This document shows, piece after piece, positions 1-9,956 of a DNA stretch of 42,963 nt. The stretch's first letter is position 1. Each line of letters begins with the position of its first letter. The translations under genes were made by a program, and so were the position numbers. Source of the DNA: Nymphaea colorata (taxonomy: Eukaryota; Streptophyta; Magnoliopsida; Nymphaeales; Nymphaeaceae); NCBI RefSeq assembly GCF_008831285.2, contig NW_022205037.1, forward strand, positions 1 through 42,963, read 5' to 3'. The notes under the pieces are model-generated. The model saw nothing but the letters and a program-made list of their open reading frames with translations, did no database searches and was not told the DNA's origin.

Positions 1-92
1 CCAACCCCAACCCCAACCCCAACCCCAACCCCAACCCCAACCCCAACCCCAACCCCAACCCCAACCCCAACCCCAACCCCAACCCCAACCCC
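1..92. repeat. Left telomere, C4A2 repeats
   Basis: About fifteen uninterrupted CCCCAA units start in the middle of a repeat and run to base 92, where unique sequence begins. This is the C-rich strand read 5' to 3', as expected at the left end of a linear chromosome capped by telomerase. No subtelomeric repeat follows; the first stop codon lies 95 bp inside. Confidence 0.98.
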
Positions 93-186
93 GGCATTCT
101 TTAAATAAAATATGAGTATTTCAAATCTTGAATAATCTAAATAGAGTGATATGTTCTATCCTGCGTTATTCTTATTGGATATTCGA

Positions 187-693
187 TCACAGCATCTTCT
201 TGACTTTGGAGAAGTTGTCGTAGTTTTAATCCGATCGGTAGTGCCAGTTAGTCAGGTGGAATGAAAGAACGCAAGTGCTGAGCAGGTACACAGCCACGAA
301 GGTCTTGTTGGCGGCTTTGTTGCGGTCAAAGGTCACGCTACGCTCACGCTCGAAGTAGGTAAGCCTGACATAGGCAAATGAACTACTCTTTGGTGAATGG
401 GATGCCTCCTGATTTTAACGAGCTGTAGCCGTAGAACCTGCGTGTAAGGTAGGCGAGGGGGATAGTGAAGGCGCTCAGGAAGAGGCAATTGAGGAGAAAC
501 TTTTGACGAGTCTGCGTGGAATCAAATTTACTTTGAGGTTGTAAGATGCGTACTCCATCTTGGTCCTTCTGAGATCCTCTTGCATGTAGTATCGGTTATA
601 TGGTTGGTTGATCCAGCTTTCCTCGAGGCGGTCGAGCATCTTGACCTCAGCGAGGCGATCAGGTACGGGTGGAACTGCTTCCTCGAATCCCAT
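187..693 (-). CDS. Small two-TM protein, unknown function (2 introns)
   Basis: I do not recognise this gene. Read with the ciliate code and two introns removed (512-531, 20 nt; 365-386, 22 nt) it gives 154 aa from ATG 693 to TGA 187. Without splicing the frame breaks; with it the protein becomes coherent. The N-terminal ~55 residues are charged, then come two hydrophobic segments (about residues 60-80, KFLLNCLFLSAF..., and 115-130, FVAVYLLSTCVLSF) separated by a basic loop. Size and layout would suit a small subunit of a mitochondrial membrane complex, but that is a guess. It is the gene nearest the left telomere and points towards it. Its start is 34 bp from the start of the divergent SPRY gene, so both probably share one promoter. 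Confidence 0.75.
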
Positions 694-727
694 CTTTTCT
701 CGATCTCAACAAATAATAAGTGTTTTA

Positions 728-1315
728 ATGAGCAATAACGAGGAGAAGGAGGACAACGAGTAGGTTATGATCAACACCCCATAGGGATTCGATGCACGTA
801 ACCACTGACAACATTTAGCCCTCTTCTGCTGGGATGCCGCCAAGACCAGTCATAAGATAAAACTCGATCCCGAGTGCCTGCGAGCCAAGTCGACTGAGGG
901 AAACGGCTTCAAGACCACCATGGGCACATAAATCTTCACAGAAGGTGGCAAGTACTACTTTGAAGTGTTCATCAATAAGGGACAGCTGATCAAAATTGGC
1001 GTCTGCAGGCCCTCACTCACCAACCTTTAGGAGGCTTTCTCTGATGGTGTCCATGGGTGGGCTATCTATAACGGACAAACACGTCATAACAGCAACTCAA
1101 CGGGTCCAAACTACGGATCCCAGCTGGCATCAGGCGATGTAATAGGTGTAGCAGTAGATATGGTGGAAGGCACTTTGGGCTACTATCGAAATGAGACATA
1201 CTGGGGCGTGGCCTTCAAGGACGAATAGCTAAAAAAGGGAGAACTGGTGGCGGCTATCTCCCCCATCTACAATAATGACACATTCACGCTGCGCAACATG
1301 ATAAAGGAAGACTGA
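728..1315 (+). CDS. SPRY/B30.2-domain protein
   Basis: 188 aa after removal of one 21-nt intron (798-818); several in-frame TAA/TAG codons read as Gln. A SPRY domain fills nearly the whole protein: the FCWD strand near residue 28, YYFEVFINKG and IKIGVCRPS, then HGWAIYNGQTRH, and near the end the typical DVIGVAVDM, GTLGYYRNE and GVAFKD strands. SPRY domains are protein-interaction modules; human relatives include RANBP9, HNRNPU and ASH2L. A stand-alone SPRY protein is common in ciliates and its partner cannot be told from sequence. The start is the first ATG after the divergent neighbour. Removing the intron removes an in-frame TGA and joins the first SPRY strand to its leader. Confidence 0.88.
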
Positions 1316-1534
1316 ATCCCTGTTTATTTAAATCATCTATCCTTCCCATTATCAATTTAACCTCGCAATACCGTTCCATCCAGTATCACTTTCGCCAACT
1401 TGGGCTGATATCTCATAATTATGCTATATTATGATTATTCTCCCTCTTTTGTGAAACTGACCTAAATTTAGTTGATAAAGGGTATATGAGAATAGAGAGA
1501 GCAATATCACTTAAAAGTGCTTCTTTCTGGCTTT

Positions 1535-2107
1535 TCATTCCAGTTTCCAGTATTTGTAATTCAGCTTCATAGACTTTGAGTGCTTCACAGCCCTCTCAAG
1601 TTCATACTTCAAGTATTCAGCTTCGATCTCGCTCCCCACTTAAAGTTGAAGTGTGCGCCCTTCGGCTAACACAACAATACACCTATTGATGTCCCGGATA
1701 CGACTAGCCTTCAGGTAATGTTAGGCGCCCTCCTTCACCACCCTTGTGATGGAGCAAAGTTCCAGCCTCTTCTAGTCGTCACGCTCTGTTGATTTCCAGC
1801 AAAGGCAGCGAGAGTCTTCGGATAAGTAGACGAATTTATTGTGCGGCTCGGACTTCCCCACAGAGTGCTTGACCACCAGGTACCCTCTTCGCAAGTTAGA
1901 TAGCACCTCCCCAATCGATTCTGACTCAGAGCTTTCTTCACTCCTGCGTTTGGAGGGTGAGTTTGAGGCGCTTCTTTTGAGCCGAAGGTGATCATCATGA
2001 ACTTACCCAAGGGCGCGCGACAGTAAATCGCGTATCTTTCCCACTCTTTCTGCAGTCCTAGCTGGCAACTTGTATGCAAGGTTGGCTCTGGTGCTGGCGA
2101 GGAGCAT
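1535..2107 (-). CDS. PH-like domain protein
   Basis: Single exon, 190 aa, with TAA/TAG as Gln. The C-terminal ~120 residues look like a pleckstrin-homology fold: a first strand GYLVVKHSVGK, then KFVYLSEDSRCLCWK, RLELCSITRVVKEG, RDINRCIVVLAEGRTLQLQV and a final amphipathic helix (EAEYLKYELERAVKHS). This order, with a tryptophan strand and a terminal helix, is that of PH/GRAM-like domains that bind phosphoinositides or proteins. The N-terminal ~70 residues are basic and Ser-rich with an SPSKRR stretch. A frame shifted by one is also open in the standard code over part of this region, but lacks this pattern. Family assignment is inference. Confidence 0.7.
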
Positions 2108-2539
2108 CAACTGCTAAAATCAAATTATTATGAAAAGAGAATTATGACCTTCAGTAGTACGTCATCACCAGCACATATCCCTTACCCTACCAGCAACCAC
2201 CGCACTTGACCACTCTGGCTCAACGGGATTACTTCCTGCAGCTCTCCGCTTTGCCTTCCTCCCTCCAAGTTTTACAGGTATTTGGATTTAAAAATAATAT
2301 GGTGATCACTTTATGGGTAAGTGTTATTACTTGCAAAATCGTCTTAAAACGAGTAGCGATTGGACAAATGAGAATGTTACACTGCTTCCTCTCCATGTTT
2401 CGATTGATTATCTACTCTTAAATGACGAGGATTTGGCGCAAAGAAAACACATAAAAATTTAGCGAAGCAATTATTTCGATACCGTAACTCAATAAGATTC
2501 TATATTAATGAATCTGTAGTTTTGATTAACCGTTTACAA

Positions 2540-2746
2540 ATGCCTAAGCTTATCTTTGATGAAGAGCTAGTTTGGAAGGGCCTGAAAAATGCAATCGAAA
2601 ATATGCATGTATTTAACATGGGAATGACTACACAAACAATTGCTGAAGATCAATAAAATTTTATTAATTTGAAACTACTTGATAGTGTTTATGGGAAGAA
2701 AGAGAATACATTAAATAATAATCCAAGTTTCCTCGAATTCACATGA
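2540..2746 (+). CDS. Small hypothetical ORF, 68 aa
   Basis: ATG 2540 to TGA 2744-2746, with the same frame open further upstream without an ATG. The sequence begins MPKLIFDEELVWKGLKN and has a reasonable amino-acid mix but no recognisable motif. It overlaps the 3' part of the minus-strand ORF at 2650-2880, so both cannot be fully coding. With a single stop codon in the code, an open frame of this length is not by itself evidence for a gene. Confidence 0.3.
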
Positions 2747-2880
2747 TTCTTCATGCGTGACTGCACCCACAAACTTTAATATTTTTGCATATCTATTTTT
2801 ATGGTTTCTTCATAGAAGCGCTAACCAATAGACTTAACCAACTCCTTTGCCGTCAACTGTTTGATTTTCATTTCAGACAT
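2650..2880 (-). CDS. Small hypothetical ORF, 76 aa
   Basis: ATG 2880 to TGA 2650. The first ~50 residues (start MSEMKIKQLTAKELVKSIGQ) are helical and charged and look protein-like, while the last ~25 are hydrophobic and AT-rich and may be non-coding. Start is 107 bp from the divergent 377-aa gene at 2988. Function unknown; the true 3' end may lie upstream of the TGA if an intron was missed. Confidence 0.38.
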
Positions 2881-2987
2881 CCCAAAATCACATTTTTTGA
2901 AGATTCAGCATACGTAAGTTAGAGTGATGGAAGGGTAGGTGATGCTAGATTAAGGTTGGAGTGTGGCGTTTTATCAATTAATTTATT

Positions 2988-4121
2988 ATGCGGCAGGGCG
3001 ACAAGACATGCCATCGCGTCACCATCAAGACCGAAAAGGAGCTTGATGGATTCAGACGGAGATAGGAACGCCATATTGAAGGCGTGGCAAGAGTCATCCT
3101 CGGCAAGCTTGAAGGCGGTGTTCAGGAGATATGGATGGACGAGCTCCGGAACGAGCCAGTGGCGAAATTAAAGGAGTTCAGCGTGGGCGAGCGCGGTCTA
3201 TGGTACGCAAGGACCATAATAGCGGCTTGCTGTGGCCTGGCAAGCTACTATGGCTTCTTCATCATCAACGAAAACATGGTGTTCTTCAACTCACAGCGCG
3301 AAGTCTCAGTGTGGATTAACCCTGATCTGCTCGAAAACCATATCAAGATCTACCTGCCACACACTCACGAAGGAGAACTTGCAATGATCCGTAGCATCAT
3401 CAGCTTCCTGAAGCTTTGGCTCAAATACGACTACAGCCTGCTGACTGAAATCAAGCACCTCCCAGAGCTGGCCAGCAGGTTCGACATACCTAAGCGTCCC
3501 GAAGGGTTCAAGCCCAAGTCCCCAGGCCGATAATTCATGGGCGGACGTAGAAACAGCGTCAATCTAGAGTCGGGAGAAGTCCCCTTACGAACCGGCGAAA
3601 GGCTCCCATTGCACGGACAGCAGCTGCTGATGGAAAATCGGTCGACTAAAGACGTTTGCCGCTCTCCCAATCGAGACAACGACTTCCTGACTTCAAGCGT
3701 ATCTGGTAAGACAAGCGGACTAAAGTTCAACCAGCTGACAGCCGAGACGGAGAAGGGAAATCCTGACTTCTAGCATCGCAGCTTTAATTCAAACAACAAC
3801 ATCGCTCCTTTGACTAAGTCCATAGGCATGAACAGTAACAGCAACTATTTCCCCAATAAAACTACCTCCAACAAGCATCATATAGTCAGCATGATCAACA
3901 AGCTTGACTCTGGCTCAAACGAGTATGTTAAAAACAAGCTTCTCTTAGACGACTAGCGCATGAAGGACCTCGAAAAGGAAAAACTGCGAAAAATGAAAGA
4001 ATCTTTAGACGGCATTGGAGAAGAACTTAATGATCTCTTCGTATCCAATATCGAAAACGAGGAGGAAGACCACGAAGAAAAGAAGAAAATTGAGGAGGAG
4101 TTCGAGAATATCCTGGGATGA
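2988..4121 (+). CDS. Unknown 377-aa protein with coiled-coil C-terminus
   Basis: Uninterrupted frame from ATG 2988 to TGA 4121 with TAA/TAG as Gln. I recognise no family. Residues ~1-175 look globular, with a conserved-looking core around GERGLWYARTIIAACCGLAS, a strand VFFNSQREVSVWINPDLLEN and a Trp/Tyr-rich helical part (LKLWLKYDYSLLTEIKHLPE). Residues ~180-310 are low complexity, rich in Ser, Asn, Arg and Lys. The last ~60 residues are a charged coiled coil (DDQRMKDLEKEKLRKMKESL). That layout would suit a scaffold or cytoskeletal protein. Upstream is a divergent small ORF; downstream the next gene is convergent, 84 bp away. Confidence 0.85.
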
Positions 4122-4205
4122 GTTCCGTCCTCATTTATAGCCTATCCTCCATCATATATCACCATTCTCTTCACATCTAATCAACACATGAATCCGTTCA
4201 TATAA

Positions 4206-4859
4206 TCACAGTCCTTGAATATCCCTGCTGGCATAGCTGTATATGAATCCTGCCAATTTCTTGTAGTTTTCGCCCAAAGTAGGCACTCCTGACAGCTTTT
4301 GCTGAATCCACTAATTGATCCTGGAGCAGTGGTTCCTGTATTCAATATTGAGCTTGTACTTAACCAGCAAAAATTGTCCCATGATGAACAGCTTGAAGAT
4401 GCGTCCCCCAAAATCGAGCGGAAGTGTCACTAAGATAAAGACAAAGAAAATGATTTCCAGTTTAGTCTTAGCTTCGAAGATCCAGTAGCGATTATTCCTT
4501 ACCATTTCCGCAAAGTTATTGAGGGAGCTTTGTGGATACTTGATTTTAATGAACTCAGCAATTCCATATGCAAAGAACAGAACTATGGGTGAATAGAAGA
4601 GGTAGTTAGTGAATCCCATTCCACAAGCCGCAATGTAGAAGATGTTTTGCCCATGGTTATTAGTTAGAACTCGAGTCAAGTACTGCCTATTAAGCTAAGG
4701 TCCCTTGCAAACTCTCAGCACTCCGATGAGTGAAGCACCGAATCCCACCACAAGGGTGTAATTCATGTTGAACAGACTCATAAATATGAAGAGCGCCTTC
4801 AACAGAGTTTCCAAGGGATACAGAGAAGAGAAGTTAAAGCCTAACTGTTGGTTCTCCAT
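4206..4859 (-). CDS. TMEM33/Pom33-like membrane protein
   Basis: 217 aa, single exon, start at ATG 4859. Four hydrophobic segments: near residues 15-35, 40-55, 85-110 (CGMGFTNYLFYSPIVLFFAY) and 140-165 (LEIIFFVFILVTLPLDF). They are followed by an amphipathic tail with the pattern GQFLLVKYKLNIEYRNHCS and INQWIQQKLSG. Length, spacing of the segments, the QFLL-K/R-Y signature after the last one and the following basic helix match the TMEM33 / Pom33 / Tts1 family. Those proteins shape ER tubules and sit near nuclear pores in animals and yeasts. The assignment rests on layout and a few residues, so a profile search should confirm it. Confidence 0.62.
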
Positions 4860-4916
4860 CAACTTATTATATGGCAATCAAATAGATTCAATAGTTTATT
4901 AATGCATAAATAACGA

Positions 4917-5777
4917 TCAATTCCAGCCTGCATTCAGGTTAGGCCATATCTCCATCACGAATCTTGAAGCAGAGTTCATGTTGACGAGGACGATGCCATC
5001 GCTTGCGGTCCAAAAGTATCGGTAGCTGGTGGCGCTTTCAATGTATATCCAATCCTGTTTTCGCTCCAGATAGAAACGTTATCCGGTTGAAAGAGTCGAT
5101 GCCAGCGTCAGGTACGAAAAAGCAGTGTTTAGACTGATGTAGAGTCCATCAGCCGTCTTAAAAGACCAAGTGCAGTCGATATTTTGTATTGCTGTGAAGA
5201 GCTGCTGCTGGTTGGGACTGCGATTCTGTAGCAAAGTTAGGAAGTAAAGATTAGGAGTCAAGTAGAACTGAGTGGAATGCTGCCTGAAAGCCACGAAGGA
5301 AATTTTGTTTTGGCCGTTACAGCCACCATTTAACTGGGCGGCTGCAGTGAAGGCAGTTGTAGCCGTCAAGTAGTTGTAGTAACCGGTGTTTACGCTGGGA
5401 TTGGCTGTCGGGTTTGTTGTAGATGTATCGTATTTGAGCGAACTTGAGAAGGTGCTTGGGTTGGGAGCCACTTGATCAGAGACTGAAGAGGAACTCAAAT
5501 TCGAGACTGCTCCTGGAGCGATCGGAGGAGCTGTCGATGGAGTTCCTGCTGGGGCTGGTGAAGGTGGTGGCGAAGGGGCAGATAAAGCTGATGAAGCTGG
5601 GGAGGCTAACGTTGCTGGGGTGGAGGAGGCGGTGGGTACGCTGGTCCAAGTGGGCGGGGTAGCCACTCCTGGAATATAAGTATAGGTTGTATATGTGGGT
5701 CCAGAAGCTGGAGGGATTTGCTGAAAGGCAGTGACTATTAGAAGGGAAAGGATGAAGGGCCTGATGGATATGAGCAT
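4917..5777 (-). CDS. Secreted or surface protein: Pro/Ser/Thr-rich linker plus beta-rich domain
   Basis: 286 aa, single exon. The first ~18 residues are a signal peptide (MLISIRPFILSLLIVTAFQQ). Residues ~20-125 form a linker made almost only of Pro, Ala, Ser and Thr, typical of an O-glycosylated stalk. Residues ~130-286 hold a compact domain with two cysteines, repeated strand-turn units (ADGLYISLNTAFSYLTLAS, RFYLERKQDWIYIE, YRYFWTASDGIVLVNMN) and a final WPNLNAGWN. The strand pattern resembles a beta-trefoil or lectin-like domain, but I cannot identify a family. No GPI or TM segment is visible at the C-terminus, so secretion is more likely than anchoring. The frame continues past an in-frame TAA (Gln) at the end of the LASTLSTG segment. 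Confidence 0.82.
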
Positions 5778-6080
5778 TAATTTGATTATAGATTAGGCAA
5801 TATAAATTCATTCTTAACCAGTAATAGATTCCTGTTAATTCAGAGAGCCACTACTCTAGTCCCTCTTGCGGTGTAACGATATTTATTTTGTTAAATCCTT
5901 ATCTAAACCACGTAATAAAACTTAAAATAAAAAAAAGAACAGCGCTGATTATATTAGATTATTATTTAATCAATGGCGTAACTTGAATTTGCTTGGCTTC
6001 TGTTCAAAATATATGATACGACCATTTGTTTTAACTAATAATGGATGTGCTCGTCTGGGGATGGTTAAAAATGATAGAAA
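5778..6080. other. Intergenic, AT-rich
   Basis: About 300 bp between the start of the secreted-protein gene and the stop of the MORN gene, so it must hold the promoter of the former and the 3' end of the latter. It contains A-rich tracts (around 5920-5940) and no frame with protein-like character. I see no repeat or RNA structure. Confidence 0.7.
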
Positions 6081-7901
6081 TCATGACTGATTTTGCTCGT
6101 AGGGTTATTTAAAGTTGGTCCACTTGATGGGCTTGAGCAAGGTCTCGCCAAGCTTATTAACATTCTCTCTTTTAGGTTGGATCTTGAATTTAATTCTCTA
6201 CTTTTTCAGTATTTTCGTATTCGTCCTAATATGTTCAAGCTTATTTTGCTTCAAATCCTGAATTTCACTTTATTGATTTTTATCTTCCTACGTATGATGA
6301 AACGCCGATTTGTGATGCCCCAACTCATTCATTTGCTTATATGATTTGAAAAATGATGTGTGAAGTATATTATCCTTTGGAAATATTTACTTATTCTTCG
6401 TCTTTAACTGGTCCGCAGAAAGCATGTTTTTAGCTTTGGACTTCTATGTTATCTACTTGGTGGTTTTATTGGAAAGCTTACGCTTTCGACTATGGCTTAA
6501 TTCTTAAGGCTGTTATCTGTTACTGTTAGACTTAGTCGCTTTTCCATTTTAGAAAACCAATCTTTTGTTGATTGGGAAGGAGAAAAGGTGAGACCGGACT
6601 TCTCCTTACCCATGCTGCACGCCATTCTTCCATTTTCCAATATAAATCTCTCCATTTGCCCAGGTCATTTTGCCGATTCCATGCCGGTTGTCCTTTTTAA
6701 ACTAGCCTTCATAGACATTACCGTTTGGCCATTGATAAATACCGTATCCGTTTCGCTGGTCCTTATGGTATTATCCTTCAAAGAATTATCCATTCTCACC
6801 CTTCCATTGGCCACTACCTTATCTTTGGCCATTCAGAAACTCTCCTTTGTACTAATCTTTATTGCTCCAAACGTAATGTCCATAGCCATGCGGTTTATCC
6901 TTAAGATATTCCCCTTTGTAGATATCTCCATTGCAGAAATGCTAAAATCCCCTACCTTCTTTAATGAACTCCTCCTTTGAAGTTTGGCTATCGGAGTTTC
7001 CTTTCACATGTTTGATATCCCCCACAAAGACAGATGAGGCTTTTACAAGCAAGTTAGACTCATATTCGTATAAATTCATTGAAAAAATCTACTTGAAATT
7101 GGTTGTTAGCATGAACTTTCCTTTCCTGGCTACCTCATCATCTTACCAGTTGCCTACCACAATTGTCTCATATTGACTATACCGTTGAGAAGTTTAATAT
7201 TTGTAGTATTGATTTTCCTTCGGTTTTGATTGGAAGAGGACTCCTCTGCCATTTCTCTTGTAGTTGAAGATAGATCCTACATATATATCTCCATTATTGT
7301 AAAGGAAAACTGCCTAAGTGTGGGAAAAGTGAGTGTTATTGACAAATTGCCCAATGAAGATCCGATTATGGCTCCACTAAACTCCCAATCCATTCTTGTA
7401 ATTTTGGGAGAAAAACCCTTCATAGAAGTAAAAATGGGATCCATTTTATTTTTCCGGAGCTGTCTGGTACTCGGCGTAAATGCCATATCCTTCCTTCTTG
7501 CCTAAGACCATTTCTCCAAAATAGATCCGCTTGGTTTTATTATAGTCGAGCTCTTCCTGATAGGCAAAATTAGATTTATTTAACGACTATACTTTTTGAA
7601 TTATCTGCCTGGAGCTGTGAATGATGTTATCCGTAACGCCAATTGACAACTTCATGTTGTATTACTTCACCAGATACGCCTTGGGGTCAGCGATTTGGGT
7701 GATAAATAAAGATCGAATTGTGTGAATTTTTTGGTAAAAAGCGGTAATGTTGATGTGAGGGATGGTAATGAGAGTCTTAAGCTGAAAATACTACTTGATG
7801 TAGTTTATGGGCATCTTGATCTTTGACTTAAGTTATGGCAGCTCCAGCCTTTCTTCGTCTGGCTCTTCGATTAATATCTTCTCATTGATGCTATTAAACA
7901 T
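6081..7901 (-). CDS. MORN-repeat protein
   Basis: 606 aa in one exon with dozens of TAA/TAG glutamines, so it is invisible to standard-code gene callers. The N-terminal ~120 residues are helical. Residues ~120-437 contain at least eight MORN units of the form Y-G-x-W/F-x-x-G-x-x-x-G-x-G, for example YFGEMVLGKKEGYGIY, YKGEYLKDKPHGYGHYVW, FEGQYHKDQRNGYGIY and YEGQFKKDNRHGIGKMTW. The C-terminal ~170 residues are basic and Lys/Gln-rich without a clear fold. MORN repeats bind lipids or proteins, and in ciliates such proteins are usual in cilia and cortex. The start codon is only 24 bp from that of the divergent DNAJC25-like gene. Confidence 0.93.
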
Positions 7902-7925
7902 TATTATTATCTCATTATAATCGCT

Positions 7926-8877
7926 ATGAACGCCTCCAACTTCCTCGTACTGCTGGTACTTATAACCGCAATAACAGCAGATAACTATTGCGGAAACACT
8001 GACTGTTATGAGCTCTTGGGAGTATAGAGGGACGCAGACGAAAATACGATCAAAAAAGCATATAGAGAACTTGCTAAAAAGTATCATCCTGACAAAAATC
8101 GGCAAGAAGACACGACAGAGATCTTCCAGTAAGCGCTATCAACTATTCAGACTCATCAACAAGGCTTACGAGACCCTCACTGACGAAAAGGCAAGATTCA
8201 AGTACGACCTTCACCTCAAAAATCCATAAGAGTCAGATTTTTACCATTAGTATCGCTACTACGAGAAAAAGTTCATACAAGATCCAAAGATACACCCAGC
8301 ATTGGTAATCGCTGTTGTCCTAGTACTTATCTCTGCTCTGCAATTTATCATGAGGAAGCAGATGTACGAGCGGGCCATTTAGCAAATCACCAGCAGTCAT
8401 GACTTTAGAAATAAGGTCAATGAACGCTGTGGAAACAACAAGAAATTGAAGGAAACAGTAAAGTAGGAAATGATACAAGAGATATCAATCGAGGGAGGCT
8501 ATTCCATGCCAACTTACAAGGACATTCTCCTCTACAAATTGGTTGCACTTCCTCTCACCATATCTTCAGCTCTTTACCGGTGGGGACGATGGATTTACAA
8601 ATACAGGATCAAAAAGGAGGATTACACTGAAGAAGATGCAAATGTGCTGACGATGAGCGCACTTTCGATTTCACCTAAGCGATGGGAAGTATTTTTGTGA
8701 CCGACTAAGAATATACCTGAGAATGAACGAAAGTAGCTGGTCCAACGCAAGCTCTGGATAAAGTAAAACAAGGCAGCCTATGAGAAGTAGATGCAGGAGA
8801 AATGGCTTGAACAACTCAAGAACGATAAACCGAGACAATACCAGCTGGTGATGAAACACTTGAAAAAGAATCAATGA
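7926..8877 (+). CDS. DNAJC25-type ER J protein
   Basis: 302 aa after removal of two introns (8129-8150, 22 nt; 8689-8709, 21 nt); both removals restore conserved sequence. Residues 1-18 are a signal peptide. The J domain follows from ~23 (DCYELLGV) with the HPD triad at His54-Pro55-Asp56 and FKYDLHL at its end. A TM segment lies at ~115-135 (ALVIAVVLVLISALQFIM), a second hydrophobic stretch is LLYKLVALPLTISSAL, and the C-terminus carries the family-typical RKLWIKQNKAAYEKQ block. This order matches DNAJC25, an ER membrane J protein that would stimulate the luminal Hsp70 BiP. Shares a very short intergenic promoter with the MORN gene; its stop is 14 bp from the convergent FolD stop. Confidence 0.92.
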
Positions 8878-8891
8878 TTCATATTAGTATA

Positions 8892-9902
8892 TCACTAGCC
8901 TCTATTCATTCTCCCCTGCATTTGCTTTTTCCATAGCTTCACAGTATTTTACATTAACATTGCCACTGTCAATGGGCCAACTCCTCCAGGCACAGGCGTA
9001 GCTAACGAACATTGCTCCTTAGCAGACGCAAGGATGTCTCCACATAGTTTCCCTTCTGTATTTCGACTGATGCCAATGTCTATGGCAATCGAGCCTGGCT
9101 TTAGTTGGGTAATTAGATTTGGTTTTCCCACTGCTGAAATGACGATATCTGCTTCTTTTGTAATCTAATCAAGGTTGTCTGTATGGCGATGGCACAAAGT
9201 AATGGTGGCATTTCGATTGAGCATCAAATGAAAGAGAGGAAGGCCGACAAGTGCGCTTCTGCCTGCAATCACCATTCTTTTCCCCTCCACGTTGATTTTA
9301 TACTCGTCAAATATCTTCAAAATTGCTTGAGGAGTGCAGGGCATAAGCTATGGAGTTACATGCTCGATGATTCGCGCACGGTTAAGCAAAGTAAGGCAAT
9401 CAACATCTTTACTAGGGTCGATACTTTAGATAATTTCTGCAGTATGTGACTTAAATTAAGGATGTAGAGGAAGTTGCATCAGGATCCCCGATACTTCCTT
9501 TCTAGAATTTAGATCCTTAATCAACCTAATAATTTCTTTCACTGATTGGTCAGGAGATTCCATGCCACATTTGTACAGGCAGATATCTTCCTCTTTAGAT
9601 GATTATTGAATTTTTTCGAAGATATGATGAAGGCGGGTGTGCTATTGTTGTTGCTATATAAACTGATGTAACTGAAAGCGGATGCCTATAGAGGACGCCA
9701 GGTCGATTTTCTTTTTGATATATGAAAGTGAAGCGTCATCAAATCCGACATTGACAATGTGCAGCTGTGGACTGGCCCATTATCGATGAGCCTCATAAAA
9801 GTGGGGATGAGTAGCTTGCTCAGCGATGATCCCATCTTTGATTAGGCTAATGAGTTTTCCTGCTAGTTCGTTGCCATTGAGCCAAATTTTAGAAAGCTGC
9901 AT
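8892..9902 (-). CDS. folD: Methylenetetrahydrofolate dehydrogenase/cyclohydrolase (FolD/MTHFD)
   Basis: 336 aa, one exon. This bifunctional enzyme converts 5,10-methylene-THF to 10-formyl-THF using NAD(P)+ in one-carbon metabolism. Visible family motifs: SYIKKK (catalytic Tyr/Lys region), SGILMQLPL, a DVD motif followed by LLN, MPCTP, the dinucleotide-binding [17 protein letters not shown] and IDIGISR, and the signature [15 protein letters not shown] near the C-terminus. It is a mono-module (bacterial/mitochondrial size), not the trifunctional C1 synthase. An insert of ~25 residues rich in Gln and His (around residues 75-105) interrupts the N-terminal domain and contains several TAA/TAG codons. 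Lies 54 bp downstream of the RAP gene start-to-stop array on the same strand. Confidence 0.96.
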
Positions 9903-9956
9903 GATGATTATTAAATCTAATTTAGTGATTTAATTATGATAAGTGATATGTGGTTA

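Larger units (their letters stand above)
2108..2987. other. Poorly resolved stretch with a GC-richer coding-like island
   Basis: No gene here is convincing. Bases 2150-2280 are clearly less AT-rich than their surroundings and read well on both strands. On the minus strand a frame ending at TGA 2151 gives, after a possible 18-nt intron (2202-2219), a Cys-rich C-terminus (KVVKCGGCW). On the plus strand the same bases give a chain rich in Pro and Leu whose ends loosely recall a UBX-type C-terminus. Neither has a clear start. Two short ORFs further right (listed separately) overlap tail to tail. Decayed gene remnants are a possible explanation. Confidence 0.4.

Noticed and set aside
1735-2079. 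114-codon frame on the minus strand starting MHTSCQLGL.
   Set aside because: It is a shifted frame within the PH-like gene (1535-2107), which has strand patterns and a proper end.
6588-7505. Several plus-strand frames of 70-130 codons.
   Set aside because: They are antisense to the MORN-repeat gene, whose repeat pattern is unmistakable on the minus strand.
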